Below are positions 15,802-24,417 of a stretch of 34,841 nt of DNA, piece after piece. The position numbers and the translations under genes were made by a program. Source of the DNA: Coriobacteriaceae bacterium AM113-163 (GTDB lineage Bacteria; Actinomycetota; Coriobacteriia; Coriobacteriales; Coriobacteriaceae); the NCBI GenBank assembly GCA_027673765.1, contig JAQDWB010000022.1, positions 1 to 34,841 of the forward strand, read 5' to 3'. Within the stretch, counting starts at the first letter, position 1. Every line of letters starts with the position of its first letter. Below the pieces are notes generated by a model, which saw only the letters and a program-made list of their open reading frames with translations, made no database searches and was not told the DNA's origin.

Positions 15802-16755
15802 ATGGACAAGGCCGCATCCGCCGGTCATTCGGACCGTTGCCGCATCGTCGTCGATACCTGCTGCGACTTTAGCCCCGAGGTCGCCGCGAACCTCGATGTC
15901 GATATCTTGGGTTTCCCCTTCATTATCGATGGCGAGGAGCGCGCGGATGACATCTGGTCGAGCATCACACCCAAGGAGTTTTACGATCGCATGCGCGCCG
16001 GTGCCCGCGTGTCCACCTCGGCTGTGTCGCTCGGTCGCTATATCGAGTTCTTTACCGAGTGCGCCAAAGAGGGCACGCCCACGGTCTACCTGTGCTTTAC
16101 CTCGGCGCTGTCGTCGAGCTACAACTCCGCGTGCCAGGCGGCGGACGCCGTGCGCGCCGAGTATCCCAACTTTGAGCTGTACGTGGTCGACAACGCTCTG
16201 CCCTGTGCGACCGGCGAGCTCTTGGCGCTTGAGGCCGTGCGTCAGCGTTCGGCGGGACTGACCGCCAAGCAGCTGGTCGACTGGGCAAACGAGGCCAAGA
16301 CCTATGTCCACGGTTACTTTACGCTCGAGAGCTTTGACGCGCTGGCTGCCGGCGGCCGCATTCCGCCCGCGGCGGCACAGCTCACGGCAAAGCTCGACGT
16401 CAAACCCGAGCTGTCCTACGACCTGGCCGGCTCGCTGTCGCTGATCGGCGTCAACCGCGGTCGCAAGAAGGCGCTCAAGTCCATTCTCAAGTCGTTCCGC
16501 GAGAACTATGTGCCCGATCGCACCATGCCCATCGCCATTATGACGGCCGATGCCGAAAAGGACGGCGACTGGCTCGAGGCCGCCATCCGCAAGGAGGAAG
16601 GCTGCGCCGACGTGACCATCATCCGCAGCTCTGTGGGCCCCACCATTGGCTCGCACGTGGGCCCCGGCATGGTGGCTTGCGCGTTTTGGGGCAAGAACCG
16701 CGCCGACAAGGCGTCGCTTTCCGACCGCATCGCCCGCCGCGTGCGCGGTCAGTAG
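15802..16755 (+). CDS. DegV family fatty-acid-binding protein
   Basis: A 317-residue DegV protein. The family binds a fatty acid and, as FakB, presents it to the kinase FakA for phosphorylation. Visible are the opening VVDTCCDFSPEVA, the VSTSAVSLGRY loop that normally contacts the carboxylate, and TSALSSSYNSA. AAGGAG lies before the ATG. No fakA-like gene is adjacent. The exact ligand is unknown. Confidence 0.88.
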   Translation: MDKAASAGHSDRCRIVVDTCCDFSPEVAANLDVDILGFPFIIDGEERADDIWSSITPKEFYDRMRAGARVSTSAVSLGRYIEFFTECAKEGTPTVYLCFTSALSSSYNSACQAADAVRAEYPNFELYVVDNALPCATGELLALEAVRQRSAGLTAKQLVDWANEAKTYVHGYFTLESFDALAAGGRIPPAAAQLTAKLDVKPELSYDLAGSLSLIGVNRGRKKALKSILKSFRENYVPDRTMPIAIMTADAEKDGDWLEAAIRKEEGCADVTIIRSSVGPTIGSHVGPGMVACAFWGKNRADKASLSDRIARRVRGQ

Positions 16756-16853
16756 GCAAGTAACGCGGCCGTAATCGATCCCAACTCACAGCCCAAACGC
16801 TGGCACCGAGTATTCAACCTGGTAACAACACCCAACCCAAAAGGAAAGGTTTC

Positions 16854-17933
16854 ATGGCAAACAAGCTCTCCGTCGCATTCATCGGCACCGGAATCATGGG
16901 TGCCCCCATCGCCGGCCACATCCTGGATGCCGGCTATCCCGTCACGGTCAACAACCGCACTAAGTCCAAGGCGGCGGCGCTTATCGAGCACGGCGCAGTC
17001 TGGGCCGATACGCCGGCAGATGCCGTGGCGAACGCCGACGTCGTCTTTACCATGGTGGGCTATCCCTCCGAGGTCGAGGAGCTCTACCTGGCGGGCGACG
17101 GCCTGCTCGCGTGCACTAAGCCCGGCGCGGTCCTGATCGACCTCACCACGAGCTCGCCCGAGCTGGCGCGCGACATTGCCGAGGCCGCCCAGGTTTCTGG
17201 TCGCATGGCGTTTGACTGCCCCGTCACCGGCGGCGAGTCTGGTGCTATCGCCGGCACGCTCACGGCTATCGTGGGCGCTACCGAAAACGACATCGCCCCG
17301 GTCCGCGACATCCTTGCCACCTTTGCGGCCAACATCTGCTGCTTCGATGGCGCCGGCAAGGGTCAGGCTGCCAAGCTCGCCAACCAGGTGTCGCTGGGCG
17401 CCTGCATGGTCGGCATGGCAGACGCCATGGCATTTGCCGAGCTGAGCGGCCTCGATCTGGAGAAGACCCGTCAGATGATTCTGGGCGGCACCGGTAAGTC
17501 CGGCGCCATGGAGAGCCTGGCGTCCAAGGCGCTCGACGGCGATTACAAGCCCGGCTTTATGGTCGAGCACTTCATTAAGGACCTGCGCTTGGCGCTCGCC
17601 TATGCCGACGACCGCGAGCTTGCGCTTCCCGGCGCCGACGTGGCATTTACGCTTTACGACATGCTCGACGCCATCGGAGGCGCCAAGCTGGGCACCCAGG
17701 CCATCACGGTCCTCTATAAGGAGGAGGCCGACGCCATCGCCGCCGGTCTGGACTGGTCGCAGTATCGTCCCGAGGAGCACGGTGCTCACGAGGAAGGCTG
17801 CGGTTGCGGCGAGCATGGCGACGACCACGAGTGCGGTTGTGGCCACAACCACGGCGAGGACCACGAGTGCTGCGGCGGTCACGGTCACGATGACGGCCAC
17901 GAGTGCTGCTGCGGCCACCATCACGAGGAGTAG
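16854..17933 (+). CDS. Beta-hydroxyacid dehydrogenase with C-terminal His/Cys-rich tail
   Basis: A 359-residue NAD(P)-dependent oxidoreductase of the 3-hydroxyisobutyrate/tartronate-semialdehyde family. The Rossmann motif GTGIMGAPIAGHILDAGY, the DCPVTGGESGA substrate loop and the catalytic Lys174 in AAKLANQ are intact. The enzyme fold ends near residue 305. The last ~50 residues hold 13 His and 9 Cys in HECGCGHNHGEDHECC-like clusters, a metal-binding tail I do not expect in this family. Metal storage or regulation is inference. The next gene starts 6 bases after its stop. Substrate is not known. Confidence 0.88.
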   Translation: MANKLSVAFIGTGIMGAPIAGHILDAGYPVTVNNRTKSKAAALIEHGAVWADTPADAVANADVVFTMVGYPSEVEELYLAGDGLLACTKPGAVLIDLTTSSPELARDIAEAAQVSGRMAFDCPVTGGESGAIAGTLTAIVGATENDIAPVRDILATFAANICCFDGAGKGQAAKLANQVSLGACMVGMADAMAFAELSGLDLEKTRQMILGGTGKSGAMESLASKALDGDYKPGFMVEHFIKDLRLALAYADDRELALPGADVAFTLYDMLDAIGGAKLGTQAITVLYKEEADAIAAGLDWSQYRPEEHGAHEEGCGCGEHGDDHECGCGHNHGEDHECCGGHGHDDGHECCCGHHHEE

Positions 17934-17938
17934 CGCCC

Positions 17939-18367
17939 ATGAGCTGGACGTTCGTGGTGCTCGCGCTGGTGCTCTTTATCTTTGCGATCTACATTGGTTT
18001 TTTGTGCGGCCAGTGGGCTTGCGAAAAGCGCGTGATCACCAAGCGCGACTACTGGATTGCCAACTTTGTAGGAGCGGCGGCAGTCGTCCTACTGACCTGG
18101 GTGTTCTCGCTGTTCCCGCTGGTGCAGTTTGCGCCGATCGGCTGGCTCGGCGGCTTTATCGCCGGTCTTAAGATGAGCTTTGGCGAGTCCGTCGGCCCGT
18201 GGCGCAAGCACGACGAGGTTTTTAACGTCAACAAGGCCCATCGCGCCGCCGCCGATGCGGGCGACGTCGAGGAACGCCGCCGTGCGCGTCGCAATGGTGC
18301 GGCCGACCGACAGCTCATCTCGGTCACCGATGACAGCAAGGGTGCTGGCAAGCACGCTAAGAAATAG
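17939..18367 (+). CDS. Small membrane protein of unknown function
   Basis: A 142-residue protein that I do not recognise. It has two or three hydrophobic segments (residues ~3-23, ~42-60, and a Gly/Leu-rich stretch near 65-80), then a charged cytoplasmic tail with RRRARRNGA and a Lys-rich end. The ATG at 17939 has GAGGAG upstream. It is the second gene of an apparent operon from the dehydrogenase through icd. Confidence 0.75.
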   Translation: MSWTFVVLALVLFIFAIYIGFLCGQWACEKRVITKRDYWIANFVGAAAVVLLTWVFSLFPLVQFAPIGWLGGFIAGLKMSFGESVGPWRKHDEVFNVNKAHRAAADAGDVEERRRARRNGAADRQLISVTDDSKGAGKHAKK

Positions 18368-18382
18368 TAAGAAGAGGTAACT

Positions 18383-19081
18383 ATGGCAGAAAACAAAGAC
18401 GAACAGCTCACCGACGAGGAGCTGGCACAGCTCCAGCTGGCAGAGGAGAACGAGAACGCCGTCGACCGTCTGGTCAAGGAGCTCGGCTGCCCCACGCGCC
18501 GCATCCGCCAGTTTGCCGCCCGCGTGCTGCATCTGCTGGCCGAGCGTGACCCGCAGCGCGTCGTGCCCTGCGTGCCTGCGCTGATCGAGGCGCTCGACCG
18601 CCCCGAGGCGCAGACCCGCTGGGAGGCCCTCGATGCCCTGACGGCGCTCGCTACCACCTGCCCCGAGCAGCTGGGCGATGCCTTTGAGGGCGCCGAGACT
18701 GCACTGTTCGACGAGATCTCCTCCACGCTGCGCTATGCCGCCTTCCGCCTGCTGTGCGTGTGGGGTGCCACGAGCGTCGAGCGTTCGCGCGAGGCTTGGC
18801 CCATCCTGGACGAGGCCATCCAGTGCTACCACGGCGACCTCGAGTATCGCGACATGCTCGGTTGCCTGTACGAGTTTTGCCAGGGCGAGATCGACGCCGA
18901 GGTTGCCGAGAAGCTCGCGCTGCGCCTTAAGTTCGATGCCGAGAACGGTAAGGGCAGCTATCTCAAGGCCCGTTCGAGCGAGATTTGCGAAATGCTTGTT
19001 AAACGTTTTGGCCTGGATCTCTCCAAAAAGAAGAAGCGTGCTAGCGTTAAAAAATCTGACGACGCCGAAGACGAGGAGTAA
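18383..19081 (+). CDS. Helical-repeat (HEAT-like) cytosolic protein
   Basis: A 232-residue, mostly helical, soluble protein. Residues ~30-110 look like HEAT repeats (LGCPTRRIRQFAARVLHLLAE, VPALIEALDRPEAQTRWEALDALTALA), followed by more helices and a Lys/Asp/Glu-rich C-terminus. HEAT arrays are protein-binding scaffolds. Specific function unknown. It lies between the membrane protein and icd, with short gaps, so it is co-transcribed. Confidence 0.7.
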   Translation: MAENKDEQLTDEELAQLQLAEENENAVDRLVKELGCPTRRIRQFAARVLHLLAERDPQRVVPCVPALIEALDRPEAQTRWEALDALTALATTCPEQLGDAFEGAETALFDEISSTLRYAAFRLLCVWGATSVERSREAWPILDEAIQCYHGDLEYRDMLGCLYEFCQGEIDAEVAEKLALRLKFDAENGKGSYLKARSSEICEMLVKRFGLDLSKKKKRASVKKSDDAEDEE

Positions 19082-19087
19082 CAGATT

Positions 19088-20173
19088 ATGGCGCACGATG
19101 TAGTCCTGATTCCCGGTGACGGCATCGGTCCCGAGATTACGCAGGCCATGCGCCGCGTGGTCGAGGCCACCGGTGTCCAGATCAATTGGAACGTCCAGGA
19201 GGCCGGCGCCGGCGTCATGGACGAGTTTGGCACGCCGCTGCCCCAACATGTGCTCGATGCGGTTGCCGAGACTAAGGTCGCCATCAAGGGCCCCATCACC
19301 ACGCCGGTCGGCACGGGCTTCCGTAGCGTTAACGTCGCCCTGCGCAAGCACTTCGACCTGTACGCCTGCGTGCGCCCCTGCCTGTCGCAGCCGGGCGACG
19401 GCTCGCGCTTCCGCGACGTCGACCTGGTCATCGTGCGCGAGAACACCGAGGACCTCTACGCCGGCATCGAGTTCGATGAGGGCGCTGCCGAGGTCGAGGA
19501 GCTCTCGCAGCTTGTCGAGCGTTCGGGCCAAAAGACCTTCGCCGCCGATTCCGCGATCTCGATCAAGCCGATTTCCATCGCCAAGAGCCGCCGCATTGTG
19601 GAGTATGCCTTTGAGTATGCCCGCCGCTGCGGCCGCAAAAAGGTGACGGCCGTGCATAAGGCCAACATCATGAAGGCGACCGACGGCCTGTTCCTGCGCG
19701 TGGCGCGCGAGGTGGCCTCCAACTATCCCGATATCGAGTTCAACGACAAGATCGTCGACGCCACCTGCATGGGCCTGGTCCAGAACCCCAACGACTTCGA
19801 TGTCTTGGTACTGCCCAACCTGTACGGCGACATCGTGAGCGACCTGTGCGCCGGCCTGGTGGGCGGCTTGGGCATGGCCCCCGGCTCCAATATCGGTGCC
19901 GACTGCGCCATCTTTGAGGCTACGCACGGCTCCGCGCCCGATATCGCTGGCCAGGATATCGCCAACCCCACGGCCGAGATCCTCTCTGCTGCGATGATGC
20001 TCGATCACCTGGGCGAGAACGACGCTGCCAATCGCATTCGTGCCGCCGTGTCCGTCACGCTCGACGAGGGCAAGCAGGTTACCGGTGACGTGCGTCGTGC
20101 CCAGACCGGCTCCGTCGAGGGGGCCGTGGGCACGCAGGCCTTTGCCGATGCCGTTATCGCGCACCTGGTCTGA
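19088..20173 (+). CDS. icd: Isocitrate dehydrogenase, NAD-type (IDH/IMDH family)
   Basis: A 361-residue decarboxylating dehydrogenase that fits the short NAD-dependent isocitrate dehydrogenases. PGDGIGPEI opens the fold; [22 protein letters not shown] is the substrate site with an active-site Ser; Tyr in ENTEDLYAG and Lys in HKANIMK are the catalytic pair; [18 protein letters not shown] is the cofactor loop, whose Asp/Ile suggest NAD. The product is 2-oxoglutarate. An isopropylmalate or homoisocitrate role is less likely as no leu or lys genes are near. Confidence 0.88.
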   Translation: MAHDVVLIPGDGIGPEITQAMRRVVEATGVQINWNVQEAGAGVMDEFGTPLPQHVLDAVAETKVAIKGPITTPVGTGFRSVNVALRKHFDLYACVRPCLSQPGDGSRFRDVDLVIVRENTEDLYAGIEFDEGAAEVEELSQLVERSGQKTFAADSAISIKPISIAKSRRIVEYAFEYARRCGRKKVTAVHKANIMKATDGLFLRVAREVASNYPDIEFNDKIVDATCMGLVQNPNDFDVLVLPNLYGDIVSDLCAGLVGGLGMAPGSNIGADCAIFEATHGSAPDIAGQDIANPTAEILSAAMMLDHLGENDAANRIRAAVSVTLDEGKQVTGDVRRAQTGSVEGAVGTQAFADAVIAHLV

Positions 20174-20232
20174 GGTATGCACGCTGCAAACGCCTAAATA
20201 GTACTTAAGTGTTTGCGTATAACCTAAGAATC

Positions 20233-20265
20233 AATACGCCCGGCGCTCCGTCGGGCGTATTCTAT
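20233..20265 (+). terminator. Terminator after icd
   Basis: AATACGCCCG (20233-20242) pairs with CGGGCGTATT (20252-20261), followed by CTATT. The U-run is short, so termination may be partial. Confidence 0.7.
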
Positions 20266-20299
20266 TGAGGACTATGTTTCCTAACAAGGAGTAACTGAT

Positions 20300-21382
20300 A
20301 TGGGTCTGATTCAAAAGAAGGACGAGAAGGACGAGATCGACGGCATCCAGATCATCGAGCGCGGCGAAGGCCCCAATGGTGATGAGGACGAGAAGATCGA
20401 CCTGGTCGCCGGTACGTCTGCCGAGCATATTGCAGCTGGCATGACGGCCGAGGAAGAGGACGCCCGTCTGGAGGCTCAGATCGCCGCAGAAGCCGCTGAC
20501 GAGAATCTGATGCCCGAGGAGCAGGACGAGGACGACTCCGATACGGACGACCATGCATTCAAGCATAAGAAGACGATGATTGCCGCCTTTGTGGTCGCCA
20601 TCGTGATTGCTGCGGTGGTCGGCTTCTTTATTGGCAATGGCGGCTTTGGCGGTAAGGGTGTCGGCTCGGCGACCCTCACCGAGGACCAGCTCGATTCGAC
20701 CGTGGCAAGCTATAGCTACAACGGCAAGAAGAGCGACATCACTGCGCGCGAGGCCATCGAGAGCCAGTACAGCCTTGACACCGTCAAGGATAGCGATGGC
20801 AACTACACCGCTCCTTCTGCCGACGTCATCCTGTCCTACGTGCGCAACAAGATCCTGCTCGACGCTGCCGAGGACGAGGGCATCACCGTCTCTTCTAAGG
20901 AGATGAAGAAGTACGCCGAGGATTCCATCGGCACCTCCGACTACAAGACCATGGCAAAACAGTACGGCGTGTCCAAGGACCAGGCCAAGCAGATCGTCCG
21001 CCAGTCCGCGACGCTGCAGAAGCTCTACAAGAAGAAGGTCGGCGATAGCTCCGCAAGCATGCCAACCGCCCCGACCGAGCCTGCTGACGGCAACGAGGAG
21101 ACCGCGAGCAAGGACTACGCCGACTACATCATCAACCTTGCCGGCGACGAGTGGGATAGCGAGAAGGGCACCTGGAAGGACGCCGATAGCCCCTATGCCA
21201 AGGCCTTCGCTGACGATGCCTTTACGGCCGATAGCGCTACCTATAAGCAGGCCATGACCGCCTATTACACCGCCTACCAGCAGTATTCCTCGCAGGCTTC
21301 GAGTGCCAGCTCCAAGTGGACCGAGTATGCTAACGGCCTCTACGCCAAGGCCAACATCAGCATCTACGGCCTGTTTGCGTAA
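20300..21382 (+). CDS. Membrane-anchored SurA-N-like protein
   Basis: A 360-residue protein. About 90 acidic residues in the cytoplasm precede a single transmembrane helix (TMIAAFVVAIVIAAVVGFFIG), then an extracytoplasmic part. The stretch AREAIESQYSL...SADVILSYVRNKILLDAAEDEGITVSSKEMKKYAEDSIG resembles the N-terminal chaperone domain of SurA/PrsA proteins, but no parvulin domain is visible. It may aid exported protein folding. AAGGAG precedes the ATG. Confidence 0.75.
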   Translation: MGLIQKKDEKDEIDGIQIIERGEGPNGDEDEKIDLVAGTSAEHIAAGMTAEEEDARLEAQIAAEAADENLMPEEQDEDDSDTDDHAFKHKKTMIAAFVVAIVIAAVVGFFIGNGGFGGKGVGSATLTEDQLDSTVASYSYNGKKSDITAREAIESQYSLDTVKDSDGNYTAPSADVILSYVRNKILLDAAEDEGITVSSKEMKKYAEDSIGTSDYKTMAKQYGVSKDQAKQIVRQSATLQKLYKKKVGDSSASMPTAPTEPADGNEETASKDYADYIINLAGDEWDSEKGTWKDADSPYAKAFADDAFTADSATYKQAMTAYYTAYQQYSSQASSASSKWTEYANGLYAKANISIYGLFA

Positions 21383-21422
21383 AGAGTTGCACGGCTCATC
21401 GAGCATCTAGCTGATAGAAAAC

Positions 21423-21463
21423 AAATTGCCCGCCAGTACGGAAGTCGTTCTGGCGGGCAATTT
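21423..21463. terminator. Bidirectional terminator between convergent genes
   Basis: A 14-bp stem AAATTGCCCGCCAG/CTGGCGGGCAATTT (21423-21436 with 21450-21463). On the minus strand TTTGTTTTC follows, giving an end for the XRE gene; on the plus strand the stem's own T residues serve the SurA-like gene. Confidence 0.85.
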
Positions 21464-21496
21464 GCGTTGAGGGCGTGATTGGCGGCTTAATTATGG

Positions 21497-21736
21497 CTAT
21501 TCATCTTTAAGTCCAAAAAGGCTATCGGCTTCATCGTCGGATATATATTCCAGTACATCGCCCGGTTGGCAGTCGAGTGCCCGGCATATCGCGTCAAGAG
21601 TTGAAAAGCGCACGGCAGAAACCTTGCCCGTCTTGATGCGCGACATATTGACCTGGGAGATGCCCACGCGTTCCGCAAGCTCTTTGGATGAGATCTTGCG
21701 TTCGGCGAGCATGCGGTCGAGCCGCAGAATAATCAT
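21497..21736 (-). CDS. XRE-family transcriptional regulator, 79 aa
   Basis: A single Cro/CI helix-turn-helix (LAERKISSKELAERVGISQVNMSRIKTGK) in 79 residues, of the YozG/HTH_26 type that often pairs with DUF2975 membrane proteins. That partner lies just upstream, with a 9-base gap, in the same direction. It likely controls the pair's own expression. Confidence 0.9.
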   Translation of the reverse strand: MIILRLDRMLAERKISSKELAERVGISQVNMSRIKTGKVSAVRFSTLDAICRALDCQPGDVLEYISDDEADSLFGLKDE

Positions 21737-21745
21737 GGATTCCCC

Positions 21746-22384
21746 CTAGAGCAACTCGTCATCTTGTATTTGCAGGATACACCCGTACTGGAAGACGCTG
21801 GCAATCAGGCTAATAATCAGGCCTGCAAAGACCATAGAGAGGTCGAGGTGCTGGCCGCCAAGCGCATCCGTAAAGTTGCCGCCAAATCCTGAGAGTATCA
21901 GCCCCGTGACTATGGCACCAAGAAGCTTCACAGCAACGCCGCCAATAAGGAACAAATGTCCTACTTGACGTAGTATGCGGATGCATTCGAGGTCAAAGGG
22001 CCTGCCCGCCTTTTCAATGGCGGAGAAAAACCTGTATGCGCTTAGCACAATGGCAAGCGCAAGGCATGTCATCATGGCGCTCCCTATGGCAGTATGACCG
22101 TCGTGCGCGACAAGCATAAGAGGGGTCTGTTCATTGGCGCCGACGAGAGCGAGAGATGGCCCTTCGCCGGCATTGAGCTCTACGGATTGGAGGCAGAACC
22201 CTTGGGAGAGGCTAGGCAATATGAGTAGAAGCTCGATTGCAATGACTGCGAGGAGTCCCAGAGCGAGCGCTACGGCGGTGCAGATTGTGGCCCATTTGCA
22301 GATGTGAGCGAGCTTCCTCAGATCGGCTATTGCCTGTTCGCGGTTGATGGGTTCATTCGATTTGGATACGTTCCAGCGGATCAT
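21746..22384 (-). CDS. DUF2975-type membrane protein
   Basis: A 212-residue protein with four hydrophobic segments, two on each side of a soluble loop (GFCLQSVELNAGEGPSLAL...). Layout and XRE partner match DUF2975. The start is the ATG at 22384 with GGAGGAG before it; an ATG at 22399 would contain that site. A candidate promoter on the minus strand is TTGTTT (22448-22453), 16 bases, TATGTT (22426-22431). Function of the family is unknown. Confidence 0.82.
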   Translation of the reverse strand: MIRWNVSKSNEPINREQAIADLRKLAHICKWATICTAVALALGLLAVIAIELLLILPSLSQGFCLQSVELNAGEGPSLALVGANEQTPLMLVAHDGHTAIGSAMMTCLALAIVLSAYRFFSAIEKAGRPFDLECIRILRQVGHLFLIGGVAVKLLGAIVTGLILSGFGGNFTDALGGQHLDLSMVFAGLIISLIASVFQYGCILQIQDDELL

Positions 22385-22955
22385 AGCTCCTCCAACCAAT
22401 GTCTAGGATGATATTTAAATCTTATAACATACTTAATGATAAACGATAAACAATTACAGATTAGAGTAAGTTATGTTTGTAAGACGAATAGCGAGAGCTT
22501 ATGGCATATTTAGGGAGTGAGAGTTTGGCACGTGGGGGATGGACGAGTATCGAAATTTCCCGCAACCGCGCAAGTGCTTCATCGGGTCTCCCTAATTCAT
22601 ATGGAAAAGGAGCTGCAAACGATTGGAAATAACCGCTGAGCGGTCGAAAACTACCGTTCACCGATAATTTCTAAACTGGTTCTAACTGGTATTAAGTCAA
22701 AAAGACCAATTCACAAATCTTCACAATGACCTGCATTTTTTCTACATGCTTTTTTGGCCACCCTGCGTTGTTTAGACACAGAAAAGGTTCCGATCTTTCG
22801 TCAAAGTATTTCGAAACGATTTCAAAACCGCAGGTAGAAGTGTTAACGAGCGGTAAACGGTCGATTTATCGCCGTGAGCGGTGCAAAAACGTTTACTGCG
22901 TGAATCAGCGAAAGCGACCTCTTCTGTGATGATATAGTGACAACAACACGTCACG
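22385..22955. other. AT-rich regulatory region before the PTS operon
   Basis: I see no gene. Notable elements: tandem GATAAAC (22438-22451) at the putative DUF2975 promoter; an 86-base imperfect hairpin from TTAGGGAG (22510-22517) to CTCCCTAA (22588-22595) with inner GCAC/GTGC; the palindrome ACCGCTgAGCGGT (22632-22644) and two more GAGCGGT (22848-22854, 22876-22882); TGGTTCTAACTG (22677-22688), a degenerate copy of the GntR operator. TATAGT (22933-22938) could be the -10 box of the PTS operon; the -35 is poor. Confidence 0.5.
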
Positions 22956-22986
22956 TGGTTACTACCAGTTGAGAGACCACTGGTCT
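22956..22986 (+). promoter_or_regulatory. Operator pair upstream of the PTS operon
   Basis: TGGTTACTACCAG (22956-22968) has the form TGGT-N4-ACCA, and AGACCAcTGGTCT (22974-22986) is a second perfect palindrome 5 bases later. TGGT-N4-ACCA is the consensus of HutC/UTRA GntR regulators such as DasR. The first site is repeated before agaS (27248). It lies just after a candidate start of transcription, so binding would block the polymerase. Confidence 0.7.
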
Positions 22987-23083
22987 TCAAAGAACGCTTT
23001 CCAAGAAGCTTTAAGGGCGTCCGCCCGCTGGCTTCCGAAAACATCGGACTCAGATCGTACACACCTTCGGAAGGGAAATTTGA

Positions 23084-23527
23084 ATGGTTGGCTTTATTCT
23101 TACCGGTCATGGACAGTTCGCACCCGGCCTCGCAAGCGCTATCGCTATGGTCGCCGGTGATCAGCCCGCTTTTACCGTCGTTCCTTTCGAGGGCGACCAG
23201 GCTGCTTCCTACGGTGAGGATCTCCGCGCCGCTATCACCGCCATGCGCGAGGAGTGCGATGGCGTGCTCGTCTTTACCGACCTGCTTGGTGGTACCCCGT
23301 TCAACCAGGCAATGATGATTGCCCAGGATGTCGACAACGTCGAGATTCTGACTGGCACGAACCTTCCCATGGTTATTGAGCTTCTGTTCCTCCGCGGCAA
23401 CGCTACGCTCGCCGAGCTTGGCGAGCAGGCCGTGACCGTTGGCCAGACGGGCATCACCGCCCAGACGGTTGCCTCCGTCGCTGGTGCCGAGGAAGAGGAT
23501 ATCTTCGGTGACGAGGACGGCATCTAA
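23084..23527 (+). CDS. PTS mannose-family EIIA
   Basis: A 147-residue EIIA of the mannose/sorbose/N-acetylgalactosamine class. His9 in ILTGHGQFAPG is the phosphorylation site that takes phosphate from HPr. DLLGGTPFNQA is the family motif. It is the first gene of a five-gene operon and overlaps the next start by one base. It passes phosphate to EIIB at 23845. The C-terminus is acidic. Confidence 0.93.
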   Translation: MVGFILTGHGQFAPGLASAIAMVAGDQPAFTVVPFEGDQAASYGEDLRAAITAMREECDGVLVFTDLLGGTPFNQAMMIAQDVDNVEILTGTNLPMVIELLFLRGNATLAELGEQAVTVGQTGITAQTVASVAGAEEEDIFGDEDGI

Positions 23528-23808
23528 TGGCCGATTTCGGAGCCAGCGTCCTGAGCTCCTCGGTCGCTCTTTTAGGCCTGCTTGTCGTCATGGGCTTGAT
23601 TTACACCATCTGGTCGCAAATCAACATGAAGAAGAAGCAGAAGTACTTCAAGGAGCTACACACCGAGCTCAAGCCGGGTCAGGAGGTTCTTTTCGCCGGC
23701 GGTATCTACGGAACCGTCAAAGGCATCGAAGGCGAGAAGGTCCAGATCAAAGTCCGATCCGGCGCCGTTGTAGATGTTTCGCGTTACGCGATTCAGGAGA
23801 TCAAGTAA
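23527..23808 (+). CDS. YajC-like membrane protein in the PTS operon
   Basis: A 93-residue protein with one N-terminal transmembrane helix (VALLGLLVVMGLIYTIW) and a YajC-type cytoplasmic domain (LKPGQEVLFAGGIYGTVKGIEGEKVQIKV). YajC accompanies SecDF in protein export; here it starts on the last base of EIIA and precedes EIIB, so it is a PTS-associated version. From memory, pneumococcal hyaluronate PTS loci also carry such a gene. Its role in sugar uptake is unknown; it could aid IIC/IID assembly. Confidence 0.85.
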   Translation: MADFGASVLSSSVALLGLLVVMGLIYTIWSQINMKKKQKYFKELHTELKPGQEVLFAGGIYGTVKGIEGEKVQIKVRSGAVVDVSRYAIQEIK

Positions 23809-23844
23809 CTGTCGTCAGCAAATAACGAAAGGAAGCTGATCAAC

Positions 23845-24327
23845 ATGGCAGAACCCAACATTCTTCTTACCCGCATCGATAACCGACTGGTCCATGGTCA
23901 GGTCGCTACCCAGTGGAACTCCACCCTGGGCTCCAACCTCATTCTCGTCGCCAACGACGATGTGTCGACCAACACCATGCGCCAGAACCTCATGAAGATG
24001 GCCGCTCCCGCCGGCGTCGCTACTCGTTTCTTCTCTCTGCAGAAGACCATCGACGTCATTGGCAAGGCGAGCCCGCGCCAGAAGATCTTCATCGTGGCCG
24101 AAACACCGGAAGACGTGCTTACGCTCGTCAAGGGCGGTGTGCCTATAAAGAAGGTAAACATCGGCAACATGCACATGTCGGAAGGAAAGCGCCAAGTCGC
24201 CACCTCCGTCGCAGTTAACGACGAGGATGTCGCTGCGTTTAAAGAGCTGCAGGAATTGGGGGTGGAGTTGGAGATCAGGCGCGTTCCGAGCACGCCTGTT
24301 GAGGACACGAGCAAGCTCTTCTCGTAA
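23845..24327 (+). CDS. PTS mannose-family EIIB
   Basis: A 160-residue EIIB. RIDNRLVHGQV places the phosphorylated histidine at His17 (codon 23893-23895), the family site that gives phosphate to the sugar. The rest (TRFFSLQKTIDVI, VKGGVPIKKVNIGNMH) is typical. The ribosome site is GAAAGGAAG. Among mannose-type systems, context suggests N-acetylgalactosamine or a related amino sugar. A degenerate paralogue lies at 34304. Confidence 0.94.
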   Translation: MAEPNILLTRIDNRLVHGQVATQWNSTLGSNLILVANDDVSTNTMRQNLMKMAAPAGVATRFFSLQKTIDVIGKASPRQKIFIVAETPEDVLTLVKGGVPIKKVNIGNMHMSEGKRQVATSVAVNDEDVAAFKELQELGVELEIRRVPSTPVEDTSKLFS

Positions 24328-24417
24328 TCCTCATGATCCACGTTGTCAGGAATGAAACCCTGACATTCTGTACGTGAAATCCAAAGTGCGTACATACATT
24401 TTGAAAGGAGGAGCAAG

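Noticed and set aside
18089..20182. Long minus-strand frame opposite the HEAT-like gene and icd
   Set aside because: A shadow of strongly supported plus-strand genes; His/Gly/Leu-rich composition without motifs.
20231..21406. Minus-strand frame opposite the SurA-like gene
   Set aside because: No ribosome site or domain; the plus frame has a transmembrane helix and a good start.
22726..23110. Short open frames in the region before the PTS operon
   Set aside because: No ribosome sites, unusual residue content and placement over operator elements.
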